A stretch of 64,000 nucleotides of DNA from Pareuzebyella sediminis (GCF_008367235.1 NZ_VTZS01000004.1:372001-436000); one strand, 5' to 3'; counted from the stretch's first letter, positions 1 through 8,865 are shown. Notes: generated by a model from the sequence alone, not told the origin. Numbers and translations: made by a program.

Positions 1-882
1 ACGGCAACAACCCCTAACTTGGCTCTGGCAATTGCCGATTTTAAAGAAATCACCAAGGCCAAATTGGCCGTTAGCGTAGTGTTTTCTTCAATCGCAGGAT
101 ACCTTCTCGGTGCCACTACGATTGAAACAACTTCCCTGTTACTTCTAGCTTTTGGTGGTTACTGCATGGTCGGTGCCTCGAATGCCTATAATCAAATTAT
201 CGAGAAAGATTTGGATGGGTTAATGAAGCGGACCAAGAATCGACCGATTCCCTCGGGAAGAATGTCGGTCAATAGGGCATTGGTCATAGCTGTTTCGCTG
301 ACGGTAATGGGAGTGATAGCCCTCTATATTTTAAACCCTAAAACTGCCATGTTTGGGGCTATATCTATTTTCTTGTACACGAGTGTATATACCCCCTTGA
401 AAACAAAAACACCCTTGGCCGTATTTGTAGGGGCGTTCCCAGGGGCGATTCCTTTTATGTTGGGTTGGGTGGCGGCCACTAATGATTTTGGAATAGAGCC
501 AGGTACCCTGTTTATGATTCAGTTTTTTTGGCAGTTTCCCCATTTTTGGGCCCTAGGGTGGATGTTGGACGAGGATTACAAGCGGGGGGGCTTCAAAATG
601 TTGCCCACCGGAAGAAAAGATGCGGGTACCGCTTTACAAATAATTATGTATACGATTTGGATGTTGGTTATCTCCGTTATTCCTGTATTTGGGATTACGG
701 GAAGTTTGAAACTGTCCGTTCCTGCAGCCATCATTGTTTTCGTCATGGGAATGGTCATGTTGTTCTTTGCTTTTCGCCTTTATGAAAAGCGTGACAATGT
801 GACCGCACGTAAGCTAATGTTGGCCAGTGTGAGCTACATTACTTTGATGCAAATCGTTTATGTGATTGACAAGTTTATTTAA
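1..882 (+). CDS. cyoE: Protohaem IX farnesyltransferase (haem O synthase), 5'-partial
   Basis: This membrane prenyltransferase of the UbiA family adds a farnesyl group to haem B to make haem O, the precursor of haem A for the oxidase encoded next door. The frame is open from base 1 with no stop, so the true start lies outside the window; the TTG at 19 is only an internal Leu codon. Visible family hallmarks are the first Asp-rich motif (NQIIEKDLDGLMKRTKNRP) and the second, DEDYKRGGFKMLP, with about nine hydrophobic segments. The stop at 880-882 lies just before the next gene's ATG at 887, consistent with one operon with the oxidase subunits. Family assignment is firm; haem O rather than another UbiA product is supported by the context. 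Confidence 0.96.
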   Translation, partial: TATTPNLALAIADFKEITKAKLAVSVVFSSIAGYLLGATTIETTSLLLLAFGGYCMVGASNAYNQIIEKDLDGLMKRTKNRPIPSGRMSVNRALVIAVSLTVMGVIALYILNPKTAMFGAISIFLYTSVYTPLKTKTPLAVFVGAFPGAIPFMLGWVAATNDFGIEPGTLFMIQFFWQFPHFWALGWMLDEDYKRGGFKMLPTGRKDAGTALQIIMYTIWMLVISVIPVFGITGSLKLSVPAAIIVFVMGMVMLFFAFRLYEKRDNVTARKLMLASVSYITLMQIVYVIDKFI

Positions 883-886
883 TGCT

Positions 887-1468
887 ATGGATTTAACCCA
901 GGGAACCGGAAAAGAAAAGAATGACAGAGCGAAGAAAATGATGCTTTGGTTCGGTATCGTGAGCCTTATTATGGGCTTTGCCGGATGGACGAGCGCCTAT
1001 ATCGTTAGTAGCAGCCGCGAAGATTGGATAAGCGATTTTAAGTTGCCACAGGCTTTTTTTATTAGTACGGCCATACTAATACTCAGCAGCATTACCTATA
1101 TGCTGGCCAAAAAAGCTATTAAAAACGATAAGGCTAAGGTCGGAACAAATTGGCTTTGGGTTACGCTCGGTTTGGGTGTGACCTTTATAGTTTTTCAGTT
1201 TGTAGGCTTTTCCGAAATGGTTTCGAAAGGCTATTATTTTACTGGACCAACCAGTAATATCAGGTTGTCGTATATTTTTTTAATTGCGGCCGTTCATATC
1301 GTACACGTGGTTGCCGGGATAATTTCATTACTAGTGGTTCTGTTCAACCAAATTCGGGGGAAGTACGATTCCGACGAGTATTTAGGAGTGTCATTGGGAG
1401 CTACGTTTTGGCATTTTCTAGACATTTTGTGGGTATATTTGATAAGTTTTATGTACTTGGTTGGATAA
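887..1468 (+). CDS. Cytochrome c oxidase subunit III, short form
   Basis: A 193-residue haem-copper oxidase subunit III with five hydrophobic segments; it would sit beside the catalytic subunit I in the inner membrane. The segment SYIFLIAAVHIVHVVAGI and the terminal FWHFLDILWVYL are typical of the family. I chose ATG 887 (MDLTQGTG) over the TTG at 866, because the longer form would overlap the end of the haem O synthase gene by 17 bases. It is followed, after about 100 bases containing a promoter-like sequence, by a second, longer subunit III gene; tandem subunit III genes occur in flavobacterial oxidase operons. Confidence 0.92.
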   Translation: MDLTQGTGKEKNDRAKKMMLWFGIVSLIMGFAGWTSAYIVSSSREDWISDFKLPQAFFISTAILILSSITYMLAKKAIKNDKAKVGTNWLWVTLGLGVTFIVFQFVGFSEMVSKGYYFTGPTSNIRLSYIFLIAAVHIVHVVAGIISLLVVLFNQIRGKYDSDEYLGVSLGATFWHFLDILWVYLISFMYLVG

Positions 1469-1505
1469 TTTATTTATTTAAAATGAGTTTTCATTACTTT
1501 TAGAC

Positions 1506-1536
1506 TTTCGTGTAAGCATAGAAAACTTTAAATTTG
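1506..1536 (+). promoter_or_regulatory. Bacteroidetes-type promoter upstream of second coxIII
   Basis: TTTC at 1506-1509, a 19-base spacer and TAAATTTG at 1529-1536 fit the Bacteroidetes sigma-A consensus TTTG-N19-TAnnTTTG with one mismatch. It lies 34 bases upstream of the ATG at 1571, suggesting an internal promoter for the second subunit III gene. Confidence 0.55.
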
Positions 1537-1570
1537 CGCAAATTATAACCATACTTTACTTTTAAATTAT

Positions 1571-2551
1571 ATGGATTCTACGGTAGCAACTGAAGAAAAC
1601 GTTTGGGGAGGAGGCAATAGACCTCTTGGTGCCAGTTATGGAAAACTCATGATGTGGTTTTTTCTGGTGTCGGATGCTCTTACCTTTTCGGGTTTTCTGG
1701 CCTCTTATGGCTTTTCTAGGTTTAAATTTATTGAGACTTGGCCTATAGCCGATGAGGTGTTCACGCACGTGCCTTTCTTTCATGGTAATTATCCCATGAT
1801 TTATGTTGCTTTCATGACCTTTATACTTATAATGTCTTCAGTGACCATGGTTTTGGCCGTTGATGCGGGCCATAAAATGAAAAAGAACGCCGTCATTTGG
1901 TATATGTTCCTCACGATTATTGGGGGTGCTATCTTTGTAGGCTCTCAAGCTTGGGAATGGGCTACATTCATTAGTGGTGATTACGGGGCCGTTGAGACCA
2001 AGGGAGGAAGAATACTTCAATTCGTTAATGCAGAAACCGGTAAAAGGGCCGCTTTGGCCGATTTTGCCAAGACCATTCCCGATGAAAGAGTTGAGCATAA
2101 TGAGCCAAACGGCGTATGGTTCGAAGCTGAACCTTATGTGCCCAGCTACAGTGTAAATGAAGTAATGGAAGGCCTCAAAGCCAATCCGAATATTGTAATT
2201 CGAACAGAGGCGATTCATCAAGAAGGGGAGCACGAAGGTCATAAAACGGTTTTGACCCGGGAACAATCCTTGGAAAAGATTAAAGAAAGTACAATGGTAG
2301 TCGAAGGTGCCAATCTGTATCGTAATGAATATGGAAGCAGATTGTTTGCTGATTTTTTCTTCTTTATAACCGGCTTCCATGGTTTTCACGTGTTTTCAGG
2401 AGTAGTGATCAATATCATCATATTTTTCAACGTTATTTTAGGTACTTATGAACGTAGGGGCCATTACGAAATGGTGGAGAAAGTGGGGTTATATTGGCAC
2501 TTTGTAGATTTAGTCTGGGTATTCGTATTTACCTTTTTCTACCTGGTGTAA
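1571..2551 (+). CDS. Cytochrome c oxidase subunit III, long form with inserted soluble domain
   Basis: A 326-residue subunit III of a haem-copper oxidase. The N-terminal part (GKLMMWFFLVSDALTFSGFL) and the end (GLYWHFVDLVWVFVFTFFYL) are the normal membrane core. Between the hydrophobic stretch ending near residue 136 and the one starting near residue 258 lie about 115 hydrophilic residues, which usual subunit III proteins of about 200 residues lack. The insert contains acidic and His-containing stretches (HQEGEHEGHK) but no motif I recognise. The preceding subunit III gene has no such insert. Function as an oxidase subunit is well supported; the role of the insert is unknown. Confidence 0.93.
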   Translation: MDSTVATEENVWGGGNRPLGASYGKLMMWFFLVSDALTFSGFLASYGFSRFKFIETWPIADEVFTHVPFFHGNYPMIYVAFMTFILIMSSVTMVLAVDAGHKMKKNAVIWYMFLTIIGGAIFVGSQAWEWATFISGDYGAVETKGGRILQFVNAETGKRAALADFAKTIPDERVEHNEPNGVWFEAEPYVPSYSVNEVMEGLKANPNIVIRTEAIHQEGEHEGHKTVLTREQSLEKIKESTMVVEGANLYRNEYGSRLFADFFFFITGFHGFHVFSGVVINIIIFFNVILGTYERRGHYEMVEKVGLYWHFVDLVWVFVFTFFYLV

Positions 2552-2613
2552 AATAAAATGTCGATTCAATTCAAAGAATTTTTAAGATAGAACTTGTTAC
2601 AAACAATTAAGTA

Positions 2614-2997
2614 ATGGCACACGGACACAAACTCGAAATTTTCAGAGGGCTCTTAAAGTTTAAGAGTAACACGCAAAAGATATGGGGCGTTCTGATTTTC
2701 TTGACCGTCGTAACGGCAATTGAAGTAGCCTTGGGTATTATTAAGCCACGAGCACTCACGCATTCTCATTTCTTGGGAATGAAGTTGCTCAACTGGATTT
2801 TCATTGCGCTTACTTTAGTAAAGGCCTATTATATAGCTTGGGATTTCATGCATCTACGTGACGAGAAAAGCTCACTAAGGCGTGCCATCGTTTGGACCCC
2901 TATTTTCTTGGTTGCCTATTTGGTTTTCATTCTTTTGTTCGAAGCTGACTATGTTTATAATGTGTATAGGGATGGCTTCGTAAAATGGGACTTTTAA
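2614..2997 (+). CDS. Cytochrome c oxidase subunit IV (prokaryotic type)
   Basis: A 127-residue protein with three hydrophobic segments (around residues 23-42, 57-78 and 92-112) matching the prokaryotic subunit IV family, a small accessory subunit that packs beside subunits I and III. It has the motif YYIAWDFMHLRDE, typical of the family. It follows the subunit III genes in the same direction and is closed by a hairpin terminator at 3031, so it ends the oxidase structural operon. Confidence 0.9.
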   Translation: MAHGHKLEIFRGLLKFKSNTQKIWGVLIFLTVVTAIEVALGIIKPRALTHSHFLGMKLLNWIFIALTLVKAYYIAWDFMHLRDEKSSLRRAIVWTPIFLVAYLVFILLFEADYVYNVYRDGFVKWDF

Positions 2998-3030
2998 TTC
3001 AGAAGAAGTAATTAAATTAACAGCATACTA

Positions 3031-3060
3031 AGACGGTTTAACAACCGTCTTTTTTATTTT
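3031..3060 (+). terminator. Rho-independent terminator after oxidase subunit IV
   Basis: AGACGGTT (3031-3038) pairs with AACCGTCT (3043-3050) across a four-base loop and is followed by a T-rich run. This closes the oxidase subunit operon. Confidence 0.85.
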
Positions 3061-3113
3061 TGCAATGCGGTTTTAAAACCGTAAAATATTCGATTTCGGT
3101 TTAGTCCTCATAG

Positions 3114-3746
3114 ATGAAAAAGACTTTGGTTTTAGTAGTGCTCTTCGTTTTGCCAATTGTGGCCTATCTTTTTTTCGCTTCAGGTGTAAATAATTTTGGC
3201 AAACTTCCTGTATTGACTGAAAACATTTTTGATGTAGCCGAATTCAGCAATAACTCTTCACTACGCGACAAGATAACCGTTCTCGGATTTTTAGGCAGTA
3301 ACGTAGAGCAGAAGAAGGGGAATGCCTTCAATCTTAACCAAAAAATTTACAAGCGGTTCTATGAATTCAATGACTTTCAATTTGTGATGATTATACCTAA
3401 GGGTGTCGAAGATAAAATTGAAAGTTTAAAAAAGGAGCTTGGTGGCTTGGTCGATGTCGAAAAATGGAAGTTTATATATATGCCCGAAAATGAGATAAAC
3501 ACTTTTTTCTTAGGCTTAAAAACCGATTTGAAACTTGATGACAGTTATGGAACCCCTTATGTCTTTATTATTGATAAGGATTTAAGCCTAAGAGGTCGAA
3601 CAGCGGATGAAGATGAAGGCATAAAATATGGGTATAACACTACTTCGGTAGCCGAGTTAAACAATAAAATGGAGGATGACGTAAAAATAATTTTAGCCGA
3701 ATATCGATTGGCCCTTAAAAAGAACAATGCTGAACGGATAAAATAG
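3114..3746 (+). CDS. Membrane-anchored thioredoxin-fold protein, SCO-like but without cysteines
   Basis: A 210-residue protein with an N-terminal membrane anchor (residues 4-24) and a periplasmic domain. The segment KITVLGFLGSNVEQKKGN occupies the place where the SCO protein encoded next has its CxxxC copper site, and TPYVFIIDKDLSLRGR resembles the SCO segment with the copper-ligand His. Here both Cys and the His are absent. I infer a thioredoxin-fold relative that has lost redox and copper chemistry and may be structural or a partner in oxidase assembly. The family is poorly described; the position between subunit IV and SCO is the best clue to its role. Confidence 0.65.
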   Translation: MKKTLVLVVLFVLPIVAYLFFASGVNNFGKLPVLTENIFDVAEFSNNSSLRDKITVLGFLGSNVEQKKGNAFNLNQKIYKRFYEFNDFQFVMIIPKGVEDKIESLKKELGGLVDVEKWKFIYMPENEINTFFLGLKTDLKLDDSYGTPYVFIIDKDLSLRGRTADEDEGIKYGYNTTSVAELNNKMEDDVKIILAEYRLALKKNNAERIK

Positions 3747-3798
3747 CTCATCTATTTTTTATCAGTCTAGAGCGAAACAGTCATGAACTAAAGAGAAT

Positions 3799-4527
3799 AT
3801 GAACAGAAATAAATACACCTACATATGGGTATCACTGGTCGTACTGATATTTGGTATCATATTCATTCCTAGAATTGTCGACCGTATACAAGAAGGTACT
3901 ATCGTACAAAATGACCGGATGAACGTGAAGAACAATTCCGACGAACTATCCTATGTCATGCTTAATGGGAAAAAGCGAAGAGTACCCGTTTTCGAGTTTA
4001 TCGATCAAGACAGTTTATTGATTACGAATCAAGATTATAAAGGAAAAGTATTTGTAGTGGAGTTCTTCTTTACGAGCTGTCCTTCGATCTGCCCGGTAAT
4101 GACGGAAAATTTAGTAGAGGTTCAAAATGAGTTCAAGGGACGTGACGATTTTGGTATCGCCTCTTTTTCAATTACACCTGAATATGACACGCCATCCGTA
4201 TTGAAGGCGTACGCCGAAGAACACGGGATTGAAGATTTGGATTGGCATTTAATGACCGGAAAACAAGAGGAAATTTATCGTTTGGCCAACGAAGGCTTCA
4301 ATATATTTGTGTCGGAGATGCCCGATGCGCCAGGTGGTTTTGAGCATTCGGGTCTTTTTGCCCTGGTGGATAAAAAAGGCTTCATACGATCGCGGGTCGA
4401 TAAGTTTGGAAATCCGATCGTATATTACCGTGGTGCCATTACAGAATCTCAAGGAGAAAATGACCATGGGGAAGAGGAACAAATCTCCATTTTAAAAGAA
4501 GATATCAAAAAATTGTTGCAGGAATAA
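3799..4527 (+). CDS. SCO1/SenC/PrrC family copper chaperone for cytochrome oxidase
   Basis: A 242-residue membrane-anchored thioredoxin-fold protein that delivers copper to the CuA site of cytochrome c oxidase. One N-terminal transmembrane helix lies at about residues 9-25. The copper site is complete: Cys94 and Cys98 in FTSCPSICPV and His183 in GGFEHSGLF. The tail has several acidic residues and a His (ENDHGEEE). Its stop codon overlaps the ATG of the following DUF420 gene at 4527, so the two are translationally coupled. Confidence 0.95.
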   Translation: MNRNKYTYIWVSLVVLIFGIIFIPRIVDRIQEGTIVQNDRMNVKNNSDELSYVMLNGKKRRVPVFEFIDQDSLLITNQDYKGKVFVVEFFFTSCPSICPVMTENLVEVQNEFKGRDDFGIASFSITPEYDTPSVLKAYAEEHGIEDLDWHLMTGKQEEIYRLANEGFNIFVSEMPDAPGGFEHSGLFALVDKKGFIRSRVDKFGNPIVYYRGAITESQGENDHGEEEQISILKEDIKKLLQE

Positions 4528-5060
4528 TGGATAATACCGCTCTAAGGGAAAAAAAGTTCGATAAATGGATAACAGTAGCTTCTATATTGATACCTATCGT
4601 CGTAGCGGTACTGTTTGGGGTGAAGTTGCCTGGGGTTGAAAGGCTCGGTTTCCTTCCGCCCATATATGCAATCATTAATGGCCTGACGGCTATATTACTC
4701 TGCACTGCAGTAGTAGCCATTAAAAAAGGCAATCGAAAAACACATCAAACCTTGATGATCATAAATATTGGTTTATCCGTGTTGTTCCTTATTATGTACG
4801 TAGCATACCATATGACCTCCGAATCAACAACCTATGGAGGAGAAGGAGCAATGAAATACTTTTATTATTTTATTCTCATTTCGCATATAATACTATCAAT
4901 TGCTATTATCCCCTTAGTTTTGAAAACATATTCATTTGCTTATTTGGGTAAATTTCAGCGACACCGCCAATGGGCCAAGATTACCTTTCCAATATGGCTT
5001 TATGTGGCCGTAACGGGGGTTGTGGTCTATTTGATGATTTCCCCCTACTATTCAAATTAA
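4527..5060 (+). CDS. DUF420 membrane protein (YozB/CtaM-like)
   Basis: A 177-residue protein with five hydrophobic segments. It matches the DUF420 family; the Bacillus/Staphylococcus relative CtaM is needed for maturation of aa3 oxidase, so a role in oxidase biogenesis is likely. Conserved His residues occur in TESTTYGG...HIILSIAIIPLVL and in the segment KFQRHRQWAK. The start ATG overlaps the stop of the SCO gene (TAATG), giving a firm start and showing co-translation. Confidence 0.85.
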   Translation: MDNTALREKKFDKWITVASILIPIVVAVLFGVKLPGVERLGFLPPIYAIINGLTAILLCTAVVAIKKGNRKTHQTLMIINIGLSVLFLIMYVAYHMTSESTTYGGEGAMKYFYYFILISHIILSIAIIPLVLKTYSFAYLGKFQRHRQWAKITFPIWLYVAVTGVVVYLMISPYYSN

Positions 5061-5090
5061 ATGGATTGGTTTTAACGATTTACCCGTTCA

Positions 5091-5330
5091 ATGCTAAAGG
5101 CTATGAAAAGATTGTTATTACTGTTGCTTGTAATCGTCGCCCTATTTTTTCCGCAAGATATGGGGGCGCAATGTGCCATGTGCCGAGCCGTGCTTGAAAG
5201 CGAGGGGAACGTTGATGCCGCAGAAGGGGTGAACAATGGAATTGTATACCTTATGGCGATACCTTATGTATTGGTGGGTTTCCTTTTCTATTTCATTTAT
5301 AGAATGATGCGACCAAAAAAGATCGGATAG
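5091..5330 (+). CDS. Small membrane protein with CxxC motif
   Basis: A 79-residue protein (or 75 residues if the ATG at 5103 is used). It has an N-terminal signal or anchor (LLLLLLVIVALFF), a short exported segment starting with AQCAMCRAVLESE, and a C-terminal hydrophobic helix (IVYLMAIPYVLVGFLFYFIY) followed by a basic tail. It ends the SCO-DUF420 run, so a part in oxidase or copper maturation is a fair guess, but I know no function for it. The CxxC could bind a metal or act in thiol exchange. Confidence 0.75.
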   Translation: MLKAMKRLLLLLLVIVALFFPQDMGAQCAMCRAVLESEGNVDAAEGVNNGIVYLMAIPYVLVGFLFYFIYRMMRPKKIG

Positions 5331-5616
5331 TTCGATTTTACAGCTAGAATTTAGGCTAAGCCTCCTATCGATTCAATTTCAAACTGTATACAGTTCTTCT
5401 TTTTAAGTACTGGACAAGTAACGGGGTTTCCATAAAGGCAAGTAGAGAAAAAAGGGCTTCAAATACAAAAAAACTATAGCGACGAAGGCTCTTTAAAAGC
5501 ATATTTCCGCTAGGGTAAGGTTATTTAACAGAAAATTTAGAGAGAATCTTGTAACATTTCAGCAACTTACAAGTCTTATTACAGCGAGACCTGAAAGTGT
5601 AACTAACAAGACCAAC

Positions 5617-6318
5617 ATGATTGAAATCAAAGACCTTCACAAGTCCTATCAAATGGGGAGCAATAGTCTTCACGTTTTGAAGGGACTGAATTTTAGTATA
5701 GATGAAGGGGAACTTGTGGCAATTATGGGTTCTTCAGGTTCTGGAAAATCTACCTTGCTCAATATTTTAGGAATGTTGGATGAGGCCGATACCGGTGAAT
5801 ATACGTTAGATGGCGTTCCCATTAAAAACTTAAACGAAACCAAGGCCGCCAAATACCGAAATAAATTTTTAGGTTTTGTATTCCAGTCCTTTAATCTAAT
5901 CAATTATAAGACTGCCATGGAAAATGTGGCACTTCCCTTATATTATCAGAGAGTCGCTAGAAAGGAGCGTGAAGAAAAAGCCTTAAAATATTTACAACAG
6001 GTAGGCCTCAAAGAATGGGCGACACATTTACCCAGCGAACTTTCAGGAGGACAAAAGCAACGTGTTGCCATAGCAAGGGCCATGGCTGCCGAACCCAAAG
6101 TGCTTTTGGCCGACGAGCCAACAGGTGCTTTAGACAGTAAAACCTCTTATGAGGTAATGGATCTTATCCAAAAGATTAACGATCAAGGCAATACCATTTT
6201 GGTGGTTACCCATGAGGAAGACATTGCACATATGTGCAAAAGAATCGTTCATTTAAAGGATGGTGTTATTGTAGAGGATAAGAAGGTTGAACAGGTAAGG
6301 GCATCTCAATATGTTTAG
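5617..6318 (+). CDS. MacB/LolD-type ABC transporter ATP-binding protein
   Basis: A 233-residue ATPase of the MacB/LolD group. Walker A is GSSGSGKST (residues 38-46), the signature is LSGGQKQRVAIARA, and Walker B is VLLADEPTGALDS. It powers the two FtsX-type permeases that follow; its stop overlaps the start of the first permease by eight bases. Together with the adaptor at 8866 and the TolC-like channel at 10028 it would form a tripartite pump that uses ATP to move a substrate from the periplasm across the outer membrane. The substrate cannot be told from sequence. Confidence 0.95.
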   Translation: MIEIKDLHKSYQMGSNSLHVLKGLNFSIDEGELVAIMGSSGSGKSTLLNILGMLDEADTGEYTLDGVPIKNLNETKAAKYRNKFLGFVFQSFNLINYKTAMENVALPLYYQRVARKEREEKALKYLQQVGLKEWATHLPSELSGGQKQRVAIARAMAAEPKVLLADEPTGALDSKTSYEVMDLIQKINDQGNTILVVTHEEDIAHMCKRIVHLKDGVIVEDKKVEQVRASQYV

Positions 6319-7540
6319 CAGGGACAACTGGAAAGAGATTTTCGAGACCATACAAAAGAATAAACTCAGAACATTTCTATCTGGGTTTACCGTTGCGTTG
6401 GGTATTCTCATTTTTGTGGTGCTTTTTGGTTTTGGAAACGGCCTCATCAATACTTTTGATGATTTTTTCGGAGATGATGCTACCAATGTGTTTTACGTTT
6501 TTACAGGTAGAACCACCATGCCCTACAAGGGATATAAAGCCAATCGAACCATTGAATTTGATAATTCCGATTTGGAGGATATTAAAAAAAATTTCCCCCT
6601 GTTCCTTGAATATATTACACCCAGAATTACAAGACAAGATACGGTCAAATATAAAAATGAATCGAATACCTATCCAATTTGGGGAGTAGGCCCGGCACAT
6701 CAGTTTAGTGAAATGAACATTATGATGAAAGGCCGTTATCTTAATGTCGAAGATATTAAGAACAAGACAAAGAATGCTGTGGTAGGGAGGTTAGTGGAGA
6801 AAGATCTCTTCGGGGCGCAGAACGCCTTAGGTAAGTATATCGATGTCGGGGGAAGTATGTTTAAGGTAATCGGTGTTTTTCAAGATGACGGAGGCGACAG
6901 GGAAGAGCGCAATATTGTCATCCCATATACTACCCAGCAGCTTATTGAAAAAAATACCGACAAGATAGATGCCATGGTCATAGGGTTCAAGCCGGAAATA
7001 GGCTACGCCGGGGCCATGGGCTTCGAAAAGAGCTTAGACGAGTTCATAAGATCTAAGAAGTACATCAGCCCCCAAGATCAAAACGGCATTTTCATAAGAA
7101 ACGTAGCGGATCAGTTAAAACAGAATCAGCAATTTGCAAGGGTCTTACAAATCATAGTGGCATTCGTTGCCTTCGGGACCATTATAGCCGGTATTATAGG
7201 TATCAGCAATATCATGGTTTTCGTAGTCAAAGAGCGCACCAAGGAACTGGGCATAAGAAAGGCCTTGGGCGCAACCCCGAAAACGGTTATTGGCACTATC
7301 TTACTGGAGTCCGTTTTTATTACGACAATTTCGGGCTTTGCAGGCATGTTGATCGGAATTGCAATTTTAAGTTCCATGGGCGAAAAACTTGAAGATTTTT
7401 TTATTACGAACCCTTATATCGATATAAGAATGGCGGTTATAGCAACAATCGTATTGATAATTTTCGGTGCGATTGCCGGTTACGTACCTGCGAGACGTGC
7501 TGCCCGAATAAAACCAATTGTAGCGTTAAGAGACGAATAG
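6311..7540 (+). CDS. ABC transporter permease, MacB/FtsX type (first)
   Basis: A 409-residue permease with the MacB layout: one transmembrane helix near residues 24-45, a large periplasmic domain (about 50-275), then three C-terminal helices of the FtsX domain. The cytoplasmic coupling segment VKERTKELGIRKALGATP and the terminal PARRAARIKPIVALRDE are typical. It overlaps the ATPase gene and is followed two bases later by a paralogue with the same ending, so the two probably form a heterodimer. Confidence 0.94.
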   Translation: MFSRDNWKEIFETIQKNKLRTFLSGFTVALGILIFVVLFGFGNGLINTFDDFFGDDATNVFYVFTGRTTMPYKGYKANRTIEFDNSDLEDIKKNFPLFLEYITPRITRQDTVKYKNESNTYPIWGVGPAHQFSEMNIMMKGRYLNVEDIKNKTKNAVVGRLVEKDLFGAQNALGKYIDVGGSMFKVIGVFQDDGGDREERNIVIPYTTQQLIEKNTDKIDAMVIGFKPEIGYAGAMGFEKSLDEFIRSKKYISPQDQNGIFIRNVADQLKQNQQFARVLQIIVAFVAFGTIIAGIIGISNIMVFVVKERTKELGIRKALGATPKTVIGTILLESVFITTISGFAGMLIGIAILSSMGEKLEDFFITNPYIDIRMAVIATIVLIIFGAIAGYVPARRAARIKPIVALRDE

Positions 7541-7541
7541 T

Positions 7542-8804
7542 ATGAGGTTCATTTTTGACAAAAATACCTGGCAAGAAATTTTCGGTTCGATAAGCAAGAA
7601 CAAGGTGCGCACAGTAATTACCGTGGTCGGCGTACTATGGGGAATTTTCATTTATATAGCCTTGTCGGGGGCGGCTAAGGGCATGGATAATGGGTTTGAA
7701 AGCATTTTCGAGACAATTGCCAAGAACAGCATGTTCGTATGGTCCCAAAGTACGAGTATGCCCTATGCCGGATACAAAACCGGTAGACAGATTCAATTGA
7801 AATTGAGTGATGCCGAGATGATGGAAAATCGAATACCGGAATTGCAGTATATAGCTCCTAGAAATGTAAAGGGCTTTTTCGGATCTTCGCCTCCTATTAT
7901 TGGTCGAAAGAACAAGACAGGTAGCTATCCTTTATTTGGCGATTTTCCGGCCTTTACAAAAATAGCTCCTAAGAAAATATATGATGGAGGACGTTTTATA
8001 AACGACGAAGATATTGCTGAGGCTCGAAAAGTGGCCGTTATAGGGGAACGTACACAAAAAGAATTATTCGATAAAGAGGAAAACCCGATTGGAGGCTATT
8101 TGAAAATCGATGATGTTTATTTTCAGGTAGTAGGAGTTCATAAATTCGATCAAAGTGGTGGCTTTGGTGGCGACGGTGATATTTTTATTCCTTTTACCAC
8201 TTTTCGAAAATTATATAATACCGGAGACAATGTAGGTTGGTTCTCTATTGCGGCTTATGACGATGTAGACGTGGTAAAGGTTGAAGAGAACATCAAAAAC
8301 TTACTCAAGAACCTTCATCAGGTACACCCTGACGACGATAGGGCATTCGGCTCCTTTAATCTAGGGGAGCAGTTCAACAAGATAAAGGGCTTCGCCAATG
8401 GAATCACTTTTCTATCACTAGTTGTTGGTATTGCCACTATTTTGGCCGGAGTAATCGGTATCGGAAATATCCTGTTGATTTCAGTAAAAGAACGTACCAA
8501 AGAACTAGGAGTACGCAGGGCTTTGGGAGCCACACCGGCAGAAGTGCGAAACCAAATCATATTAGAATCCGTTTTCTTGACTATGATTGCCGGGGTCATG
8601 GGAATTATATTAGGCGCTGCGACTTTATCCCTCATCAATAAAATGACCGAGAATATTGATTTTCCATATACAAATCCAACTGTGCCCATACCTTATGTTA
8701 TAGGTGCCTTGGTCATCATGGTAGTGCTGGGAACCTTGATAGGTCTCATACCAGCCCAAAGAGCCGTGAGCATTAAGCCTATTGACGCCTTAAGGGAAGA
8801 ATAA
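7542..8804 (+). CDS. ABC transporter permease, MacB/FtsX type (second)
   Basis: A 420-residue paralogue of the preceding permease with the same architecture: an N-terminal helix, a periplasmic MacB_PCD domain with a glycine-rich stretch (QSGGFGGDGDIF), and an FtsX domain containing VKERTKELGVRRALGATP. It ends in PAQRAVSIKPIDALREE. E. coli MacB carries ATPase and permease on one chain and works as a homodimer; here the ATPase is separate and two different permeases are made. Confidence 0.94.
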   Translation: MRFIFDKNTWQEIFGSISKNKVRTVITVVGVLWGIFIYIALSGAAKGMDNGFESIFETIAKNSMFVWSQSTSMPYAGYKTGRQIQLKLSDAEMMENRIPELQYIAPRNVKGFFGSSPPIIGRKNKTGSYPLFGDFPAFTKIAPKKIYDGGRFINDEDIAEARKVAVIGERTQKELFDKEENPIGGYLKIDDVYFQVVGVHKFDQSGGFGGDGDIFIPFTTFRKLYNTGDNVGWFSIAAYDDVDVVKVEENIKNLLKNLHQVHPDDDRAFGSFNLGEQFNKIKGFANGITFLSLVVGIATILAGVIGIGNILLISVKERTKELGVRRALGATPAEVRNQIILESVFLTMIAGVMGIILGAATLSLINKMTENIDFPYTNPTVPIPYVIGALVIMVVLGTLIGLIPAQRAVSIKPIDALREE

Positions 8805-8865
8805 AATTTTTTGTAACAAAATTCAAAACAACTGAACCTATAGACAATAAATATACACCGAACAA

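Noticed and set aside
19-882. TTG at 19 as the start of the haem O synthase
   Set aside because: The frame is open to base 1 and the codons before 19 are also sense codons, so the gene begins outside the window.
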